Below, piece by piece: positions 1 to 12,776 of a DNA stretch of 64,000 bases. The notes beneath the pieces were generated by a model, which did not search any database, was not told the DNA's origin, and saw only the letters and a list, made by a program, of their open reading frames with translations. How positions within the stretch are numbered: the first letter of the stretch is position 1; every line of letters starts with the position of its first letter. The DNA is from Clusia tigrina (taxonomy: Eukaryota; Arthropoda; Insecta; Diptera; Clusiidae). Position numbers and translations under genes: made by a program. The DNA lies in contig OV050032.1 of assembly GCA_920105625.2 (NCBI GenBank), positions 75,497,879 through 75,561,878 of the forward strand, read 5' to 3'.

Positions 1-690
1 GTTACTAATGAAAACTATCCAAATGCTTTGGATAGACAGTTGCGGTCGTACTTTGAACTTTTTGGAAGGCATCGCCTCATTGTTTACACAACTGGTACTT
101 GAGAAGTCGAACGCTCAAGAGCTGCGCAGCATAGTAGACAAGACATCGGCCATCTTTGCTCTTTGGAGTCATAGGGAGCAACTACGAACATCACACAAGC
201 AGTGTTAATCTACATTGTGATGGGCAAGTCAGAAACAAATGGAACGAGTCACTGGAACAAATTGCTTCCGACTTGGTCATAATGCACTCAAGTCTTCGAA
301 ATGCATTGTCAGTTTTTGCACTCATCCGAGTCATCGTCACAACACAAACCCGAGTCTAGCAACCAAAATCGCTAAAATATTCGCAGTCAAGATTTGTCAT
401 TTGCTATCACTAATCCCAACTGTGTTCTTTGTTACAGCTCCAACACAAGATTGTCGGTTGTTCGCAGTTCAAGGATATGAACACAAATCAACGCTTTGAT
501 CATTACGAGGCATGATCTGTGCATAAACCGCTAGGCAACGGTCATAGAATGGCTCAATGTCTTTAGAAGAATCGCTGCCGCACGTGTAATCGAGCACACC
601 ACACGCTGCTGCATCATGGTACTGCATCCCAGACTGCTCAGGCAACGCAATCAGCTGTTTCTGCATTCCAGTCCTCAGGACCTACTCGGT
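1..690 (+). pseudogene. BEL/Pao Gag remnant (DUF1759 and zinc-knuckle region)
   Basis: Pieces in shifting frames resemble the DUF1759 domain of BEL/Pao polyproteins. At the left edge there is an NENYPNALDRQL-like stretch, and around 100-150 an AQELRSIVDK stretch. The zinc-knuckle part follows at about 400-650; it begins with a CVLC pair and includes a DLCINR stretch. In intact elements Gag packages RNA in cytoplasmic particles. Several frameshifts and stops interrupt every frame, and the start lies upstream of the window. Family placement is by domain pattern only. Confidence 0.6.
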
Positions 691-694
691 CGAC

Positions 695-1000
695 TTGACA
701 AACGACGTCGCAGGAATCAACTGCAACCCACTCGTACATGCCCTACTAGATTCATGCTCTCAACTCAACTTCATCACCGATGACTTCGCGCAAAAACTTC
801 GCCTTCGTCGTGAGAAATATCATATGTGCATTCGTAGCATTGGTGAATCGTTAACCAGTCTTAAGACACATATGACTACGACCATCAAATCACGCACTTC
901 AGCATTTCAATTGTCGCTTCAATTTGGAATCACTTCGCACATAGCATACCAGCCAGATACTGAGATCAACATGTCTAATTGCCAGCCAATACCAAATTAG
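695..1000 (+). pseudogene. BEL/Pao aspartic protease remnant
   Basis: A 101-codon open stretch contains ALLDSCSQLNFITDDFAQKL, the BEL/Pao retropepsin active-site region. The usual Asp-Ser-Gly triad reads Asp-Ser-Cys, so the enzyme would probably be inactive even without the downstream stop. In an intact element this protease cuts the Gag-Pol polyprotein. It lies between the Gag zinc-knuckle remnant and the reverse transcriptase remnant. The apparent start is only the first Met of an internal fragment. Confidence 0.6.
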
Positions 1001-1423
1001 CAGATGAGACGTTTGTCAGACAGAGACCTTCTTTGACGCTCTTGCTTTTGACCAAATTGGACTGGGCTTCAACTCCTATGCTTTAGAAGACGTTCTTTGG
1101 TTGGGTCGTGTCTGGTAGGTTTCGTGGCGAGTGTAACGTGACGCCATCACATTGCCTGATGTCAAATGAAATCTGCATCGACGAAAATTTGCAACGCCTA
1201 TGGGAACTGGAAGCCATCGACACGCCACAAAAACCGACTTAGCCAGACCATCGAATCTGTGAAGAGCATTTCCCAAAAGCAACTCATCAACGACATCGCT
1301 AGTCAGCGATTCCTCGCGCTTGAGAGGCACCTTCTACATTCGCTCGAAATTCACCCGCAGTACATTGACGTCATGGAAGAGGGCGAAGGTCTTGGCCATA
1401 TGTCATAAGTAGTACAACCCACC

Positions 1424-2482
1424 TTGAAAGAGCCACACTACTACATACTACATCTTTGCGTTCTTAAACATATCAGCACATCAAGGAAACTGCAATTAGT
1501 GTTGGATGCCTCATGTCGCATCACAACGCAAATATCATGGAAAGACCTATTCCTAGTGGGGCCCACAATCCAAAAGAACTTGTACATGCTACTACTCCGT
1601 TTTCATCTGCATCGTTTCGCCATCACCGCAGATGTCACTAAAATACAAGTACTTGTAGAAAAAAATATTCGACAATTTCAATATATACTTTGGCGAGCTT
1701 CCCCAGATTCAGATCTCCGCACGTACCAGCTGAACATGGTAACATACGGAACAGCGTAGGGTCCATACCTCGCAGCCTACATTACCTGGCATACCAATAC
1801 ATTGCAGAGTTTCCGATCGGCGCTTCAGCTATAAAGTCATCGTTTTATGTCAACGATTTGCTGTGCAGTGCGGACGATGGTAAGGCATTGCAGACACTCA
1901 AACACCAAGTTGCTGAAGTACTCCGTCACGGAAGATTTCCATTATCGAAATGGTATTCAAATCATCCAGATTTCATGGAAAGTCAAGTAACAAAGGAGCT
2001 CAATGTATACGACGACCTCTTGACCAGTGCATTGGGAGTAACGTGGCACGAACGCCCCGACATCATCTTCTTCACATTCAAGCCGAAACAAAAATACACA
2101 TCGGTTACAAAGCGGATAATATTGTCCATCGCCTCATCGTTATTTGACCAACTTGACTTGTTGTCAACAAGTGGTAACAAGAGCCAAGATAATCCTGCAA
2201 GAGCTTTGGCTATTGAAGCTCGACTGGGATGAGTCCGTACCCCAACACCTGCAACAAGCTTGGACAAACTGCTTAACATCAGTAAATACGATCTCGTCAC
2301 TCACCGTACCTCGTTATTGCTCACAACCGAATGCTCGCAGCATTCAACTGCACGTGTTTGGCAACGCATCAATTCGCGCTTATGGCTGCTGTGAATATGT
2401 TTGGACTGAAGACCCCATTGGTCATGTTGAAGTTCAGTTGCTGACATCAAAGTCGAGAGTCGCTCCAGTAAAGAAGCAGTAA
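1424..2482 (+). pseudogene. BEL/Pao reverse transcriptase / RNase H remnant
   Basis: Reverse transcriptase motifs appear in three frames: LVLDASCRI and VGPTIQKNL followed by TADVTK (about 1500-1650), LWRASPDSDLRTYQLNMVTYG (1690-1750), and FYVNDLLCSADDG (1840-1880), where BEL elements have YVDDLL, so one catalytic Asp has become Asn. An RNase H-like HVFGNASIRAYGCC stretch is at about 2350-2390. At least two frameshifts and several stops break the gene, so no product is expected. Confidence 0.7.
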
Positions 2483-2526
2483 CTCCCCGAATTTCACTAA
2501 AGAAAAATCAAGTTCTAAAAAGTAAT

Positions 2527-3421
2527 TTGAAATTTCTAATTTTTTTTATGGTCAATTCGACCGGTTTTAAGATCATTAAGGTTGGTGGTCGCCTTGACTA
2601 CACCGATCTACCAGACAATCAAAAAAATTCCAATTCACCATCCAATTTTACCCAGCAACTCAAAATTTGTTTCGTCGTAAGTACGTCATCTTCCTCTACG
2701 GAACTATCATGCAGGCCCCAAAGCTTTAGTCGCCTTGATACGTCTTGAATATTGGGTAGTCAACGCCAGAAATTTGGCTCGTCGCGTCGTCCGTTCTTGT
2801 GTGCATTGCGTCCGATACAAACCCACGTCAGCAGCAAGTCATGTGATCGCTATCAAGAGAACGCCTTCAACCAGCACAACCATTCGAACGTTGCGGAATC
2901 GACTTTTGCGGGCCAATAAATACTTACATGCGGATCCGAGGAAAGGCTCCTACAAAATCAAACTTGGCTGTATTTATTTGTATTTTCATTAAGGCGGTTC
3001 ACGTTGAAGTGGTCTCGGATCTATCTACGAAAGCCTTTCTAAATGCATTAAAACGTATGTGCGGTCGGGGAAAGATGCCGTGCGACATATTATGTGACAA
3101 CGCCACGAATTTTGTTGGACTATGTACAAGAAGTCAACCAATTATTATTTAAACACGAAACCCAAAATGAAATCAACCAATTTTCCTCATCCGACTTTAT
3201 TACTTTTCACTTTATTCCACCCAAGGCACCCCACTTTGGCGGCATCTGGGAAGTAGTAGGCTATCAAGCAAATCTTTTGGCGCCGCTAGTCTGCAGATTA
3301 CGTCAATGAACTGCGCTCACGGGTCAAATGGAGATAAGTCCACCGTACGTGGACGAGACGGTTACATTCGAGTTGTGCACTGCCGACCTATTCACAAACT
3401 TGGCATCCTGCCAGTTTATTG
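2527..3421 (+). pseudogene. BEL/Pao integrase and C-terminal domain remnant
   Basis: Integrase-like pieces include the zinc-binding half with CVHCVRYKP (about 2800-2830) and the core with KAVHVEVVSDLSTKAFL (2990-3040) and LCDNATNFVG (3090-3120), which holds the second catalytic Asp region. HFGGIWEVV (about 3230-3255) and a terminal GYIRVVHCRPIHKLGILPV (ending near 3420) match the C-terminal region of BEL/Pao Pol. Frames change at least four times. The mariner at 3428 starts just after the Pol stop codon. Confidence 0.7.
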
Positions 3422-3427
3422 AAAGTG

Positions 3428-4711
3428 CGAGGGCGGATTGATATTGAAGCTTGGAAAAAAACATTTTTTTTTTCAAAAATCATTTATTTCTCAACATAGT
3501 CTTCTTTTACTTCGACACACTTAGTAAGACGATATTCCAACTTTTTTATACCATCTGAATAATACGATTTCGGGAGCCCCTCAAAATACGCGTTAGTTTC
3601 GGTAATCACTTCTTCGTTTGAGATGAATCTTTTTCCTGCGAGCCATTTTTTCAAGTTTGGAAACAGGAAAAAGTCACTAGGAGCTAAATCTGGACTATAA
3701 GGTGGATGATTAAGCAATTCGAAGTGTATTTCACGTAATTTTAGCATCGTATCTAATGCTGTGTGAACCGGTGCGTTGTCTTGAAGAAAGAGCATTTTTT
3801 TCTTCTTTAAATGTGGTCATTTTTTATTGATTGCATCAATCAATTGATCCAATAATACACGATAATACTTTCCTGTGATTGTGGATCCTTTTTCAAGATT
3901 ATCGATGAGCAATATTCCGTGTGCATCCCAAATTCCAGTGGCCATAACCTTGCCAGCCGATTTCACTGCCTTCGCCTTCTTCGGAGCACTTCCACCAGCT
4001 TCCACCCATTGTTTCGATTGATTTTTGGTTTCAGGTGTGTAGTGGTGGACCCACGTTTCATCAACAGTTATTAATCGACGCCAAAAATCAACAGGATTTC
4101 GCTTTATCATGGCCAAACACCGCTTTGAAGTGGTCTGTCGAACTCGTTTTTGTTCGACACTGAGCAAACGCGGCACCCATCTTGCCGATAGCTTTTTCAT
4201 ATGCAAATGTTCATGCAAAATGTTGAACACACGTTCATATGATATGTTTACCATTTCAACAATCTCACGCAACTTGACTCGGCGATCATTCATAACGATA
4301 TCGAGGATTTTCTTGATATTTTCTTCAGTAACCACCTCTTTTGGCCTTCCTGTTGATGGTATTGGTACAGCGCTTGTTCGGCCGCGGTTAAATTCAGCAA
4401 TCCAATATTTTACCATGTAATCTGACGGAGCAGACTCACCGTAATCTTTATCGAGCTTTTCTTTTGTCTCTTTCGCCATTTTCCCTTTCAAATAATAATG
4501 TTTAATCACTGCACGAAATTCGCTTTTTTCCATTTTTCAAGAAACACAAAAGTCGGTTACTTCAAACGACTACAACAAATAAACAAATCGATGAATTTGG
4601 GTGAAATTTTAACAGCTGACGTTTGACAGATCGCAATTTAAAAAAAAAAAACAGTTTTTTTGTTTGTGCTGCTATCTAGCGCTAGGTAGCTTCAATATCA
4701 ATCCGCCCTCG
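3428..4711 (-). mobile_element. Mariner element (DD34D), full length, inserted in BEL/Pao
   Basis: A 1284-bp element is bounded by perfect 24-bp terminal inverted repeats beginning CGAGGGCGGATTGATATTGA. The right flank is TA (4712-4713); the left flank is TG, a probable mutated TA target duplication. It holds one transposase gene on the minus strand. It is inserted between the Pol stop and the polypurine tract/3' LTR of the BEL/Pao element, so it is younger than that element. Confidence 0.93.
3484..4533 (-). pseudogene. Mariner transposase with one in-frame stop
   Basis: The frame from 4533 to 3484 is about 349 codons, the usual mariner length, and is open except for a single TGA at 3817-3819; CGA to TGA is the likely change, a CpG-type transition. 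The N-terminal half carries the paired helix-turn-helix DNA-binding region. Catalytic Asp residues are visible in TVDETWVHHYTPE (residues about 150-162), LQDNAPVHT and YSPDLAPSDFF, giving D..D34D. The protein would cut and paste DNA at the inverted repeats. Subfamily is not decided; the sequence looks closest to the irritans/mellifera-like group. Confidence 0.9.
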
Positions 4712-4735
4712 TAGATCCTTTCAACGGGGCCGGGA

Positions 4736-4985
4736 TGTTGTATCAACATTTATTCATTTTATAATTACTCAAATGCATTTACATTTAATTCACACTCGCC
4801 CTTGTCAACCTTTTCTTATACATATTTCGTATGCACGCCAATAAACAGTAGAATTCTACGCTCATATAAAACAGCTCGTTGTCTTCATCGTTTTCATAAC
4901 TTCGTACGATTCGTGATTTTTCTAGAATTCGCTCGTGAGAAGAAATTTACTATTTTAGTGTGGAAACCCCTTCTTGTATCAAACA
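4736..4985 (+). repeat. Probable 3' LTR of the BEL/Pao element
   Basis: The stretch follows the purine tract AACGGGGCCGGGA, opens with TGTTG, contains AATAAA near 4840 and has a candidate end at AAACA near 4985. No second LTR is in the window for comparison, so the right limit is a guess. Confidence 0.4.
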
Positions 4986-6545
<1,560 letters not shown>

Positions 6546-6601
6546 ACGGGTCCGCCATCTAACGCTTTTTTTTCAACTAGTGCTTATTTCGTGAATGGTA
6601 A

Positions 6602-6635
6602 CAGCGGAAGGATAATTAGTTTTATCCTTCCGCTG
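6602..6635. repeat. Perfect 14-bp inverted repeat in the rosa 5' leader
   Basis: CAGCGGAAGGATAA at 6602-6615 is exactly repeated in inverse at 6622-6635, with a 6-nt loop. It lies between the terminal repeat and the transposase start, where transposase sub-binding sites or an RNA hairpin could act. Confidence 0.85.
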
Positions 6636-6642
6636 AACGAAT

Positions 6643-7727
6643 ATGGTTGTGTATACGCTTGAACAACATAATGGGAAATATTGCGACATTACTTTGAAAA
6701 TCATGGTAATGTTGCAGAATGTGTGCGAAAATTGCGTACGGATTTTGGAAGAAGAGAAGAACCGTCAGCTCCGTATGTTCATTATTTTGTGAAAAAAGTG
6801 AAAGAAACTGGCATCCTCATCGATAAACCAAAGCTTGAAAAGCCAAAAACAGTGCGTACACCCGAGAATATTGCTGCTGTGGCAGAAAGTGTGCGTGAAG
6901 CGCCATCAACATCAATTCACCGTCGTTCTCAACAATTGAACTTTTCGGAGACATCATTGAGACGACTTTTGCTTAAAGACCTTGGTATGACGCCATACAA
7001 AGTCCAATTGGTTCAGGAGTTGAAGCCAGCTGACCATCCAATGCGTTTTCGCTTCGCTAAGTGGGCCTGCGATCGACTTACAGAAGATGCCGATTTTGCC
7101 AAAAAAATCATCTTTTCAGATGAAGCTCATTTTGATCTTGGCGGGTATGTAAACAAGCAAAATTGTCGCATTTGGGGCACAGAAAACCCGCACGCATACA
7201 TTGGATAGCCAATGCACCCAAAACGAGTCACTGTTTGGTGCGGATTTTGGTCCAGAGGCTTAATTGGGCCATTTTTCTTCGAAAATGAGCAAGGAGCCGT
7301 TGCAGTCAATGGCGATCGTTATCGGGCCATGTTTAACGAATTTTTGTTCACAAAAATTGAACAGGAGGATATTGGCAACATTTGGTTTCAACAGGACGGC
7401 GCTACGTGCCACACAGCCGAAGCTACACTCGATGTTTTGCGCCCTGTTTTTGAAGATCGCATTATCAGCTGCAGAGCTGATGTCGTTTGGCCACCTCGGA
7501 GCTGCGATTTGACACCGTTGGACTATTATTTGTGCGGTGCCCTCAAAGATAAGTGTTACGCCGTCAAGCCAGAGACAATTGACGCTTTAAAAGACAATAT
7601 TCGTGAAACCATTGGTGAAATACAGCTGCACACAATCGATTATGTGCTTAAAAATTGGACCGATCGTGTAGACTACTGCATGGCCAGCCGAGGCAGCCAT
7701 TTGAATGAAATTATTTTCCATTACTAA
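6643..7727 (+). pseudogene. rosa-type DD41D transposase, frameshifted with one stop
   Basis: The likely start is ATG at 6643. A small insertion near 6668-6673 shifts the frame, after which one frame stays open to the stop at 7725-7727 apart from TAG at 7206-7208. The total is about 350 codons, normal for the family. Visible motifs are an N-terminal helix-turn-helix region, IFSDEAHFDLGGYVNKQN (first catalytic Asp), FQQDGATCHT (second) and LTPLDYYLCG (third). The G following LDYYL is preceded by Cys where Trp is usual. The product would have bound the inverted repeats and excised the element; this copy needs help in trans. Confidence 0.9.
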
Positions 7728-7831
7728 CCGGAAGGATTGTACTTTCAAACAAGAAAAGGAATTTGAGAAAATATCCAGTAGTTTTTTTTTTATAGAATTT
7801 TCAAAAAAAAAAAGTTATTTGGCGGACCCGT

Positions 7832-7853
7832 TATATATATATATATATATATA
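7832..7853. repeat. (TA)n microsatellite, middle part
   Basis: Twenty-two bp of TA repeat separate the rosa element from the next mariner. They supply the TA target duplications of both. Confidence 0.95.
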
Positions 7854-9171
7854 CGAGGTGTGATCAAAAAATAACCGTTATTGTGTGATCAAAAAATTAA
7901 GTATTAATTTATTCATCAACAACTATCTTGTCCCCTTCAAAGTAATTCCCCTCAGATATAATACACTTAAGCCAGCGTTTTTACCAATCTTCGAAACACT
8001 TCTGAAATGCTTTATTTGGTATCGCCAACAGCTCCTGTTTCGATTTTTCTTTTATCTCCTCAATCGTAGCAAAACGCTTTCCTTTCATCGGTGTCTTCAG
8101 TTTTGGAAAGAGGAAACAGTCAGCGGGGGCCAAGTCCGGTGAATACGGTGGTTGAAGCATGATAACGGTTTTGTTTTTGGCCAAAAAATTACGCACAAGC
8201 ATCGATGTGTGAGCTGGTGCGTTATCATGGTGCAAAATCCATGATTGGTTTTTCCACAATTCTGGGCGTTTCTGACGAATTGCTTCTCGCAAACGGCGCA
8301 TAACTTCAAAGTAGTTTTCCTTGTTGACCGTACGACCTTGTGGCAAGAATTCATGATGCACCACGCCATTGCAATCAAAGAAAACTGTCAGCAAAACCTT
8401 TACGTTCGACCGAACTTGACGTGCTTTTTTCGGTATTGGCTCATCTGGACGTTTCCATTGGGATGATTGGGCTTTGGTTTCAATGTCATAGCCATACACC
8501 CACGATTCGTCACCAGTTTTGATCTTTTTGAGGAAATCTGGATCGTCGTTGACGATGTTCAACTGCTCCTGAGCGATGTCCATGCGACGTTGTTTTTGCT
8601 CAAAATTTAGCAATTTGGAACAATCTTCGCTGCCGCACGTTTCATGCCTAAAACATCCGTAAAAATTGTTTGGCATGAGCCGAACGATATGCCAGCATCA
8701 TCAGCAACCTCTCTGATAGTGATTCGACGATTATCCAAAATCATTTTCTTCACTTCGTCAATGTTTTCATCGGTTGTTGACGTGCTCGGGCGACCACGAC
8801 GAGCATCGTCATTGACATCTTCTCGGCCTTCCTTAAACCGGTTATACCACAATTGAACTTGTGTTCTGCTCATAGTAGACTCGCCAAAGGCCACAGTCAA
8901 CATTTCAAATGTCCTTGCGCATTTAATTTCATTTTTTACACAAAACTGAATACAGTTTCTTTGATTTTTGAATCGTACAAAATCGAAGAGCACACCAAAA
9001 CACGACTAACCTTTTTATTTGGCAAAAACAAACTGACAATCCAAAATGGTTGGTATTGCCAACATATATAACAGACATGTGTACCAACATAAAAGAAAAA
9101 AAAATGCGAACATCGAACATACGTAACTCACGAAAATATGAAAATAACGGTTATTTTTTGATCACACCTCG
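7854..9171 (-). mobile_element. Mariner element (DD34D), full length, in the TA microsatellite
   Basis: A 1318-bp element has perfect inverted repeats of about 29 bp starting CGAGGTGTGATCAAAAAATA, flanked by TA at 7852-7853 and 9172-9173. It carries one transposase gene on the minus strand. Sequence and inverted repeats differ from the mariner at 3428-4711, so it is a different family. Confidence 0.94.
7909..8993 (-). pseudogene. Mariner transposase (DD34D), one frameshift and one stop
   Basis: Reading starts at 8993. The N-terminal frame has helix-turn-helix motifs (SRTQVQLWYNRFKEG, residues about 40-55; TIREVADDAGIS). A one-base deletion near 8614-8620 moves it to the frame open down to 7984. 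A stop at 7981-7983 follows FEDW; the same frame then runs on to TAA at 7909. Catalytic Asp residues lie in KTGDESWVYGYD, HHDNAPAHTS and YSPDLAPADCF, with 34 residues between the last two. Length (about 360 codons) is near normal for mariner. Both lesions look recent because the rest of the frame is clean. Confidence 0.88.
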
Positions 9172-9408
<237 letters not shown>

Positions 9409-9449
9409 TTCTGCACCAGTGTGCGAATTCTTAGTTGACTTCATAAAAT

Positions 9450-11538
9450 AGACTTCATAATGATGGATGCTCTCGTCTTTTCAGCCGTGATTAGCCTCGA
9501 GTCTGTTGCAGGATCTTGACTAGCGAGTTCGGATGATGCCGAAGCCTTGCATTGTATTTTTCAGTTAGAACGACTAGTTCTTATTTAACGGGTGCAATGT
9601 CTAGATCGCGATGAATATTCACATTTCTGGACTTCAACGACCGCAGACCAGAAATGTGAATATTCATCGCGATCTAGATCATCTCTATATTAGAAGAACT
9701 AGCAGTTGACCATAACTGAGCGCCATATGATCAATCGGTTTGATTCCTGCTCTGCACAGAAGAACTTTGTGTTCTATCGGAACGCGAGAATTTTTGTGTA
9801 GTGAAAAATTAAATTTTAGGGCTGCTATCTTTATCTGCTTTTGCTTGGCTCCTATATGTTTGGGCCAAGTCAGCCTTCTGTCGAGATGTATTCCAAAATA
9901 GGGAGCTTGAGTGTATACAGGAACTGTGACGTTGTTGAATTTCAGGGTTGCGGAGCTACCTTGCGTAGTGTAAAAGTGACATGATTTTCGTTTCGATTAC
10001 TCTTATGCGCCAGATACAGAGCCAAGTTTCAATATTTCGCCGCGATTTGGGTTAGCTGATGTAGCGTCTGCTACTGATTCGTCGCAGTGTCGTTAGCAAA
10101 AGTACAGATTTTTCTTTTTCCCTCTGTCGGTATATCAGCCGTAAACAAAGCATACATGACAGGCGCAAGAACACTACCTTGGTGTACACCAGATTCGATG
10201 TTGTAGCTGTTCGATGTGGATTCGTTGGACTTCACTAAAAATTTTCTGTCCCTAATGTACGATTCAAGGGTAGAGTGTAATTTTGCAGGAAGCATTTGTT
10301 TCAACTTGTACATAACTCCGTCGTGCTAAACCTTATCGAATGCATGCGCCACGTCTAAGAATATGGCAGAACAGAATTGCTTAGTGTCAAAGGAATTGCG
10401 TATTTCTTTGGCGATTCGGTGCACTTGCTCAATTGTTCCATGCTCTCTTCGAAAGCCAAATTGGTGACTTGGGGCCAAGTTATCAACATACGGCTGCACC
10501 TTGTGCAAAAATATCCTATCCAACATCTTGGAAAGTATAGACAATGTGCTAATAGGTCTGTATGAAGAGGAATAGGTGGGTTCTTTACCCAGCTTGCATT
10601 ATTATTACTGTCAATTTCCAAATATTTGGGTATTATCCTACTCGAAGAACTGCATTGAACAAGTTTAGAATAACCCTGATTGCGCATATTGGTAATTGAG
10701 CTATCATTTCTGACGTTATCATGTCGTAGCCAGGAGCCATGCTCGCTTTTCAGTTAGTTTTTATAGCAAGAGCCAATTTTTTAAAACTGAACTGTACCTG
10801 TTGGTTAGTTTTAGGAACTTCAATATTTGGAATTGCGAAGTTGTTTGAAGATGGATTTGGCTTAAACACATCATTGAGGTGTTTTGCAAATATATTTGCT
10901 TTTTCAGCATCGCTTCTAACCTATTTACCATTTTCAATTCTAAGGGTTGGATTGTGTTCTTGCGGACTTTTGCCGAATTTACACGTTTTCTACAAAGAGT
11001 AGTTTGTGTCCTTGCCTGAAGTAAGTTTTGCCGTGAACTCTCTGAAACTTATATCCCTATGATTTCTAAGGGCTTCTCTTACACGTTGATCAGCTTCAGA
11101 TAGTTTTTGCTTCAACATGGGTGATCGAGCCCTCTGCCACTCTTTTCTGATACGTCTTTTCTCTCTTGTCAGCACGTCAATATCTCCGAAAGTGACAGTT
11201 CTTTTAGAGATGATTTAGTAGCAGCAGTTGCATGCACATCTGCCGAGACCAGTGGTACGCTAAGTTCGTCAACAAGGAAGTCTATATCCTCAGCTGTTTT
11301 TAACAATGGATCAGTCTTTAGATGGCTGCTAATGTATTGACGATATTTTAGCCAACTGGTCTTACGGTTTGTTATCTTCATTGGCTGTTAAAGTCACCTG
11401 CTGCCAAACATTTTGGGCCTAGAGTGTTGAAAAAAGAAATTGACCTTCAGTCATGTTGTACCATGGAATGCAATACACTGCGCTTCTTATAATTTGTTCA
11501 CCCCAGAACTGCAGCGAGACCGATTTTGCTAGTATGTA
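9450..11538 (-). pseudogene. Jockey-1 ORF2 remnant (endonuclease scrap, reverse transcriptase)
   Basis: Read from right to left: a short endonuclease scrap with SAVYC and AAGDFNS (about 11380-11510), with the rest of the endonuclease missing; a linker (11169-11381, 10990-11175); then reverse transcriptase with FGFRREHGTIEQVHR and IFLDVAHAFDKV (10326-10544), GVHQGSVLAPVMYALFTADI and FANDTA in place of the YADD box (10071-10313). A tail with a KYNARLRHHPNSLVKIL-like stretch ends near 9480. At least five frame changes make it non-functional. Confidence 0.75.
9600..9678. repeat. Perfect 31-bp inverted repeat with 17-nt loop
   Basis: The arm 9600-9630 (starting TCTAGATCGCGATGAATATT) is repeated exactly in inverse at 9648-9678. 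It lies in the C-terminal part of the jockey-1 frame, where family members have no such hairpin that I know of, so it looks like a local inverted duplication. The RNA would fold into a long perfect stem. Confidence 0.95.
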
Positions 11539-12637
11539 CTATTTTGAGTATTCCCCGATTGCATGGTGTTTAAGATGATTTTTAACTAGAATTCCTGTGT
11601 CACCATTGGTAATGAGAGCTTCTAACGACGGAGAGAAAGATGTTTCTTTGGATTGTTCGTTTGGCAAACCTCTAGCAATATCGGAATACGATGGCTTTCC
11701 AGTCAATATGCTGTTTGGAACGATATTAGCTGGAGCGCGTTGAACAGGGTTTTCTTCTACACGTTGTTCTGGTCTTTGCATTTGGGATGATTTACTCCTC
11801 ATTTCTTTATAGACGGGGCACCCCCGATAGTTGGCCAGAGCAATTGGTACACTTTTTTGCTGCAGTGTCACTTTTGTCACGGGAGCATTGAGATGTTGGG
11901 TGTAGATCACCACAAACTACACAAACTGGTGTTATAGTGCAATTTGACTTGGTGTGACCGTTTTCCTGACAATTGAGGCACTGCACTGGACCTTGCCTCT
12001 TACGGGGTTCCTCAACTACAATTCTTCGGTGTAGAAGATTCCTAAGATTGTATATTGGATGCACTTCATTTTTTGGTAGCTTTTTCGTTTCTGGCTCAAG
12101 TTCAATTTTGAACAACCGTTGGGGGATATTGTTTCTGTTTTTTTATATTATAGACTGAATTGGTGGGAAAGCTTGAACTTTTCAATGTCTCTTTGACTTC
12201 GTTGCAGTCAACATTGCTATCTATACCCCTGATTACTACGCATAAGTCTCTACTATTTTTCAGTTGGTAAGTATAGAATTTTTTATTGCTACCTTCAAAA
12301 TGAGCAATAATTTTGCGGAAGCTGTTTTCAGTGGCTGCTTGCATCTTCGTCTCTTATATGGTACCTTTAAGTATTGAGACGATGTAGAAATTGCTACCTA
12401 CTAGGCGCACTATTCCAGCAACTATCATGTTTGTGCATTGTTCTCACAAATATATAGGTGGTGGTTTAGATGACTTGGCTGTGGTAGTGTCAGAACTGCT
12501 ATTTGTCGCAAAAAGAGCAAATCTATTTTTACCCAGAGGATTTCCTTTTTCTGTTTTAACAATTTTTGCGGATTGGCTATTATTTTTGTTTTAGAGGCTT
12601 CGTGTTCTCTTTGATTGCACGAGAATGTAGCGGTCAA
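11539..12637 (-). pseudogene. Jockey-1 ORF1 remnant (PRE_C2HC, zinc knuckles)
   Basis: Three frames carry parts of a jockey Gag-like protein: an N-terminal segment (12425-12637), a PRE_C2HC-like domain with CVVIRGIDSNVDCNEVKETL (12102-12344), and knuckles CLNCQENGHTKSNC and CVVCGDLHPTSQC (about 11880-12000), with a third, broken one at KCTNCSG. The C-terminal part (11539-11913) is in another frame. In intact elements the protein coats the LINE RNA. Near 12716 the N-terminus joins directly to copia sequence because 420 bp were lost. Confidence 0.75.
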
Positions 12638-12776
12638 GTCCTGTCTGTGTTGCCGGCGATAATGTTTTCATTGCAGCTTCATCAGTGTGTGCTAAGTTTT
12701 GAGTACTGCGTTTTTTACAGAGCGCGCAACTTCTACTTCTCTTTTGGTATGTTAATAATAAATAAAAAAATTTAAT

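Larger units (their letters stand above)
1..4985 (+). mobile_element. Decayed BEL/Pao LTR retrotransposon, interrupted by a mariner
   Basis: Remnants of Gag, protease, reverse transcriptase/RNase H and integrase follow in BEL/Pao order on the plus strand, all broken by stops and frameshifts. The 5' end lies outside the window. Sequence from 1 to 3427 and from 4712 onward flanks a mariner insertion. Just right of the mariner there is a purine-rich tract (4724-4735) and then TGTTG, as expected at the start of a 3' LTR. No env-like frame is visible. The copy cannot code. The right limit, where the LTR ends, is uncertain. Confidence 0.8.
6546..7831 (+). mobile_element. rosa-type (DD41D) Tc1/mariner element, full length
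   Basis: A 1286-bp element has terminal inverted repeats ACGGGTCCGCCA at both ends and TA on each side (6544-6545 and 7832-7833). One transposase gene fills it on the plus strand. Spacing of the catalytic residues (41 residues between the second and third Asp) places it in the rosa group. The insertion site is inside a TA microsatellite. Confidence 0.93.
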
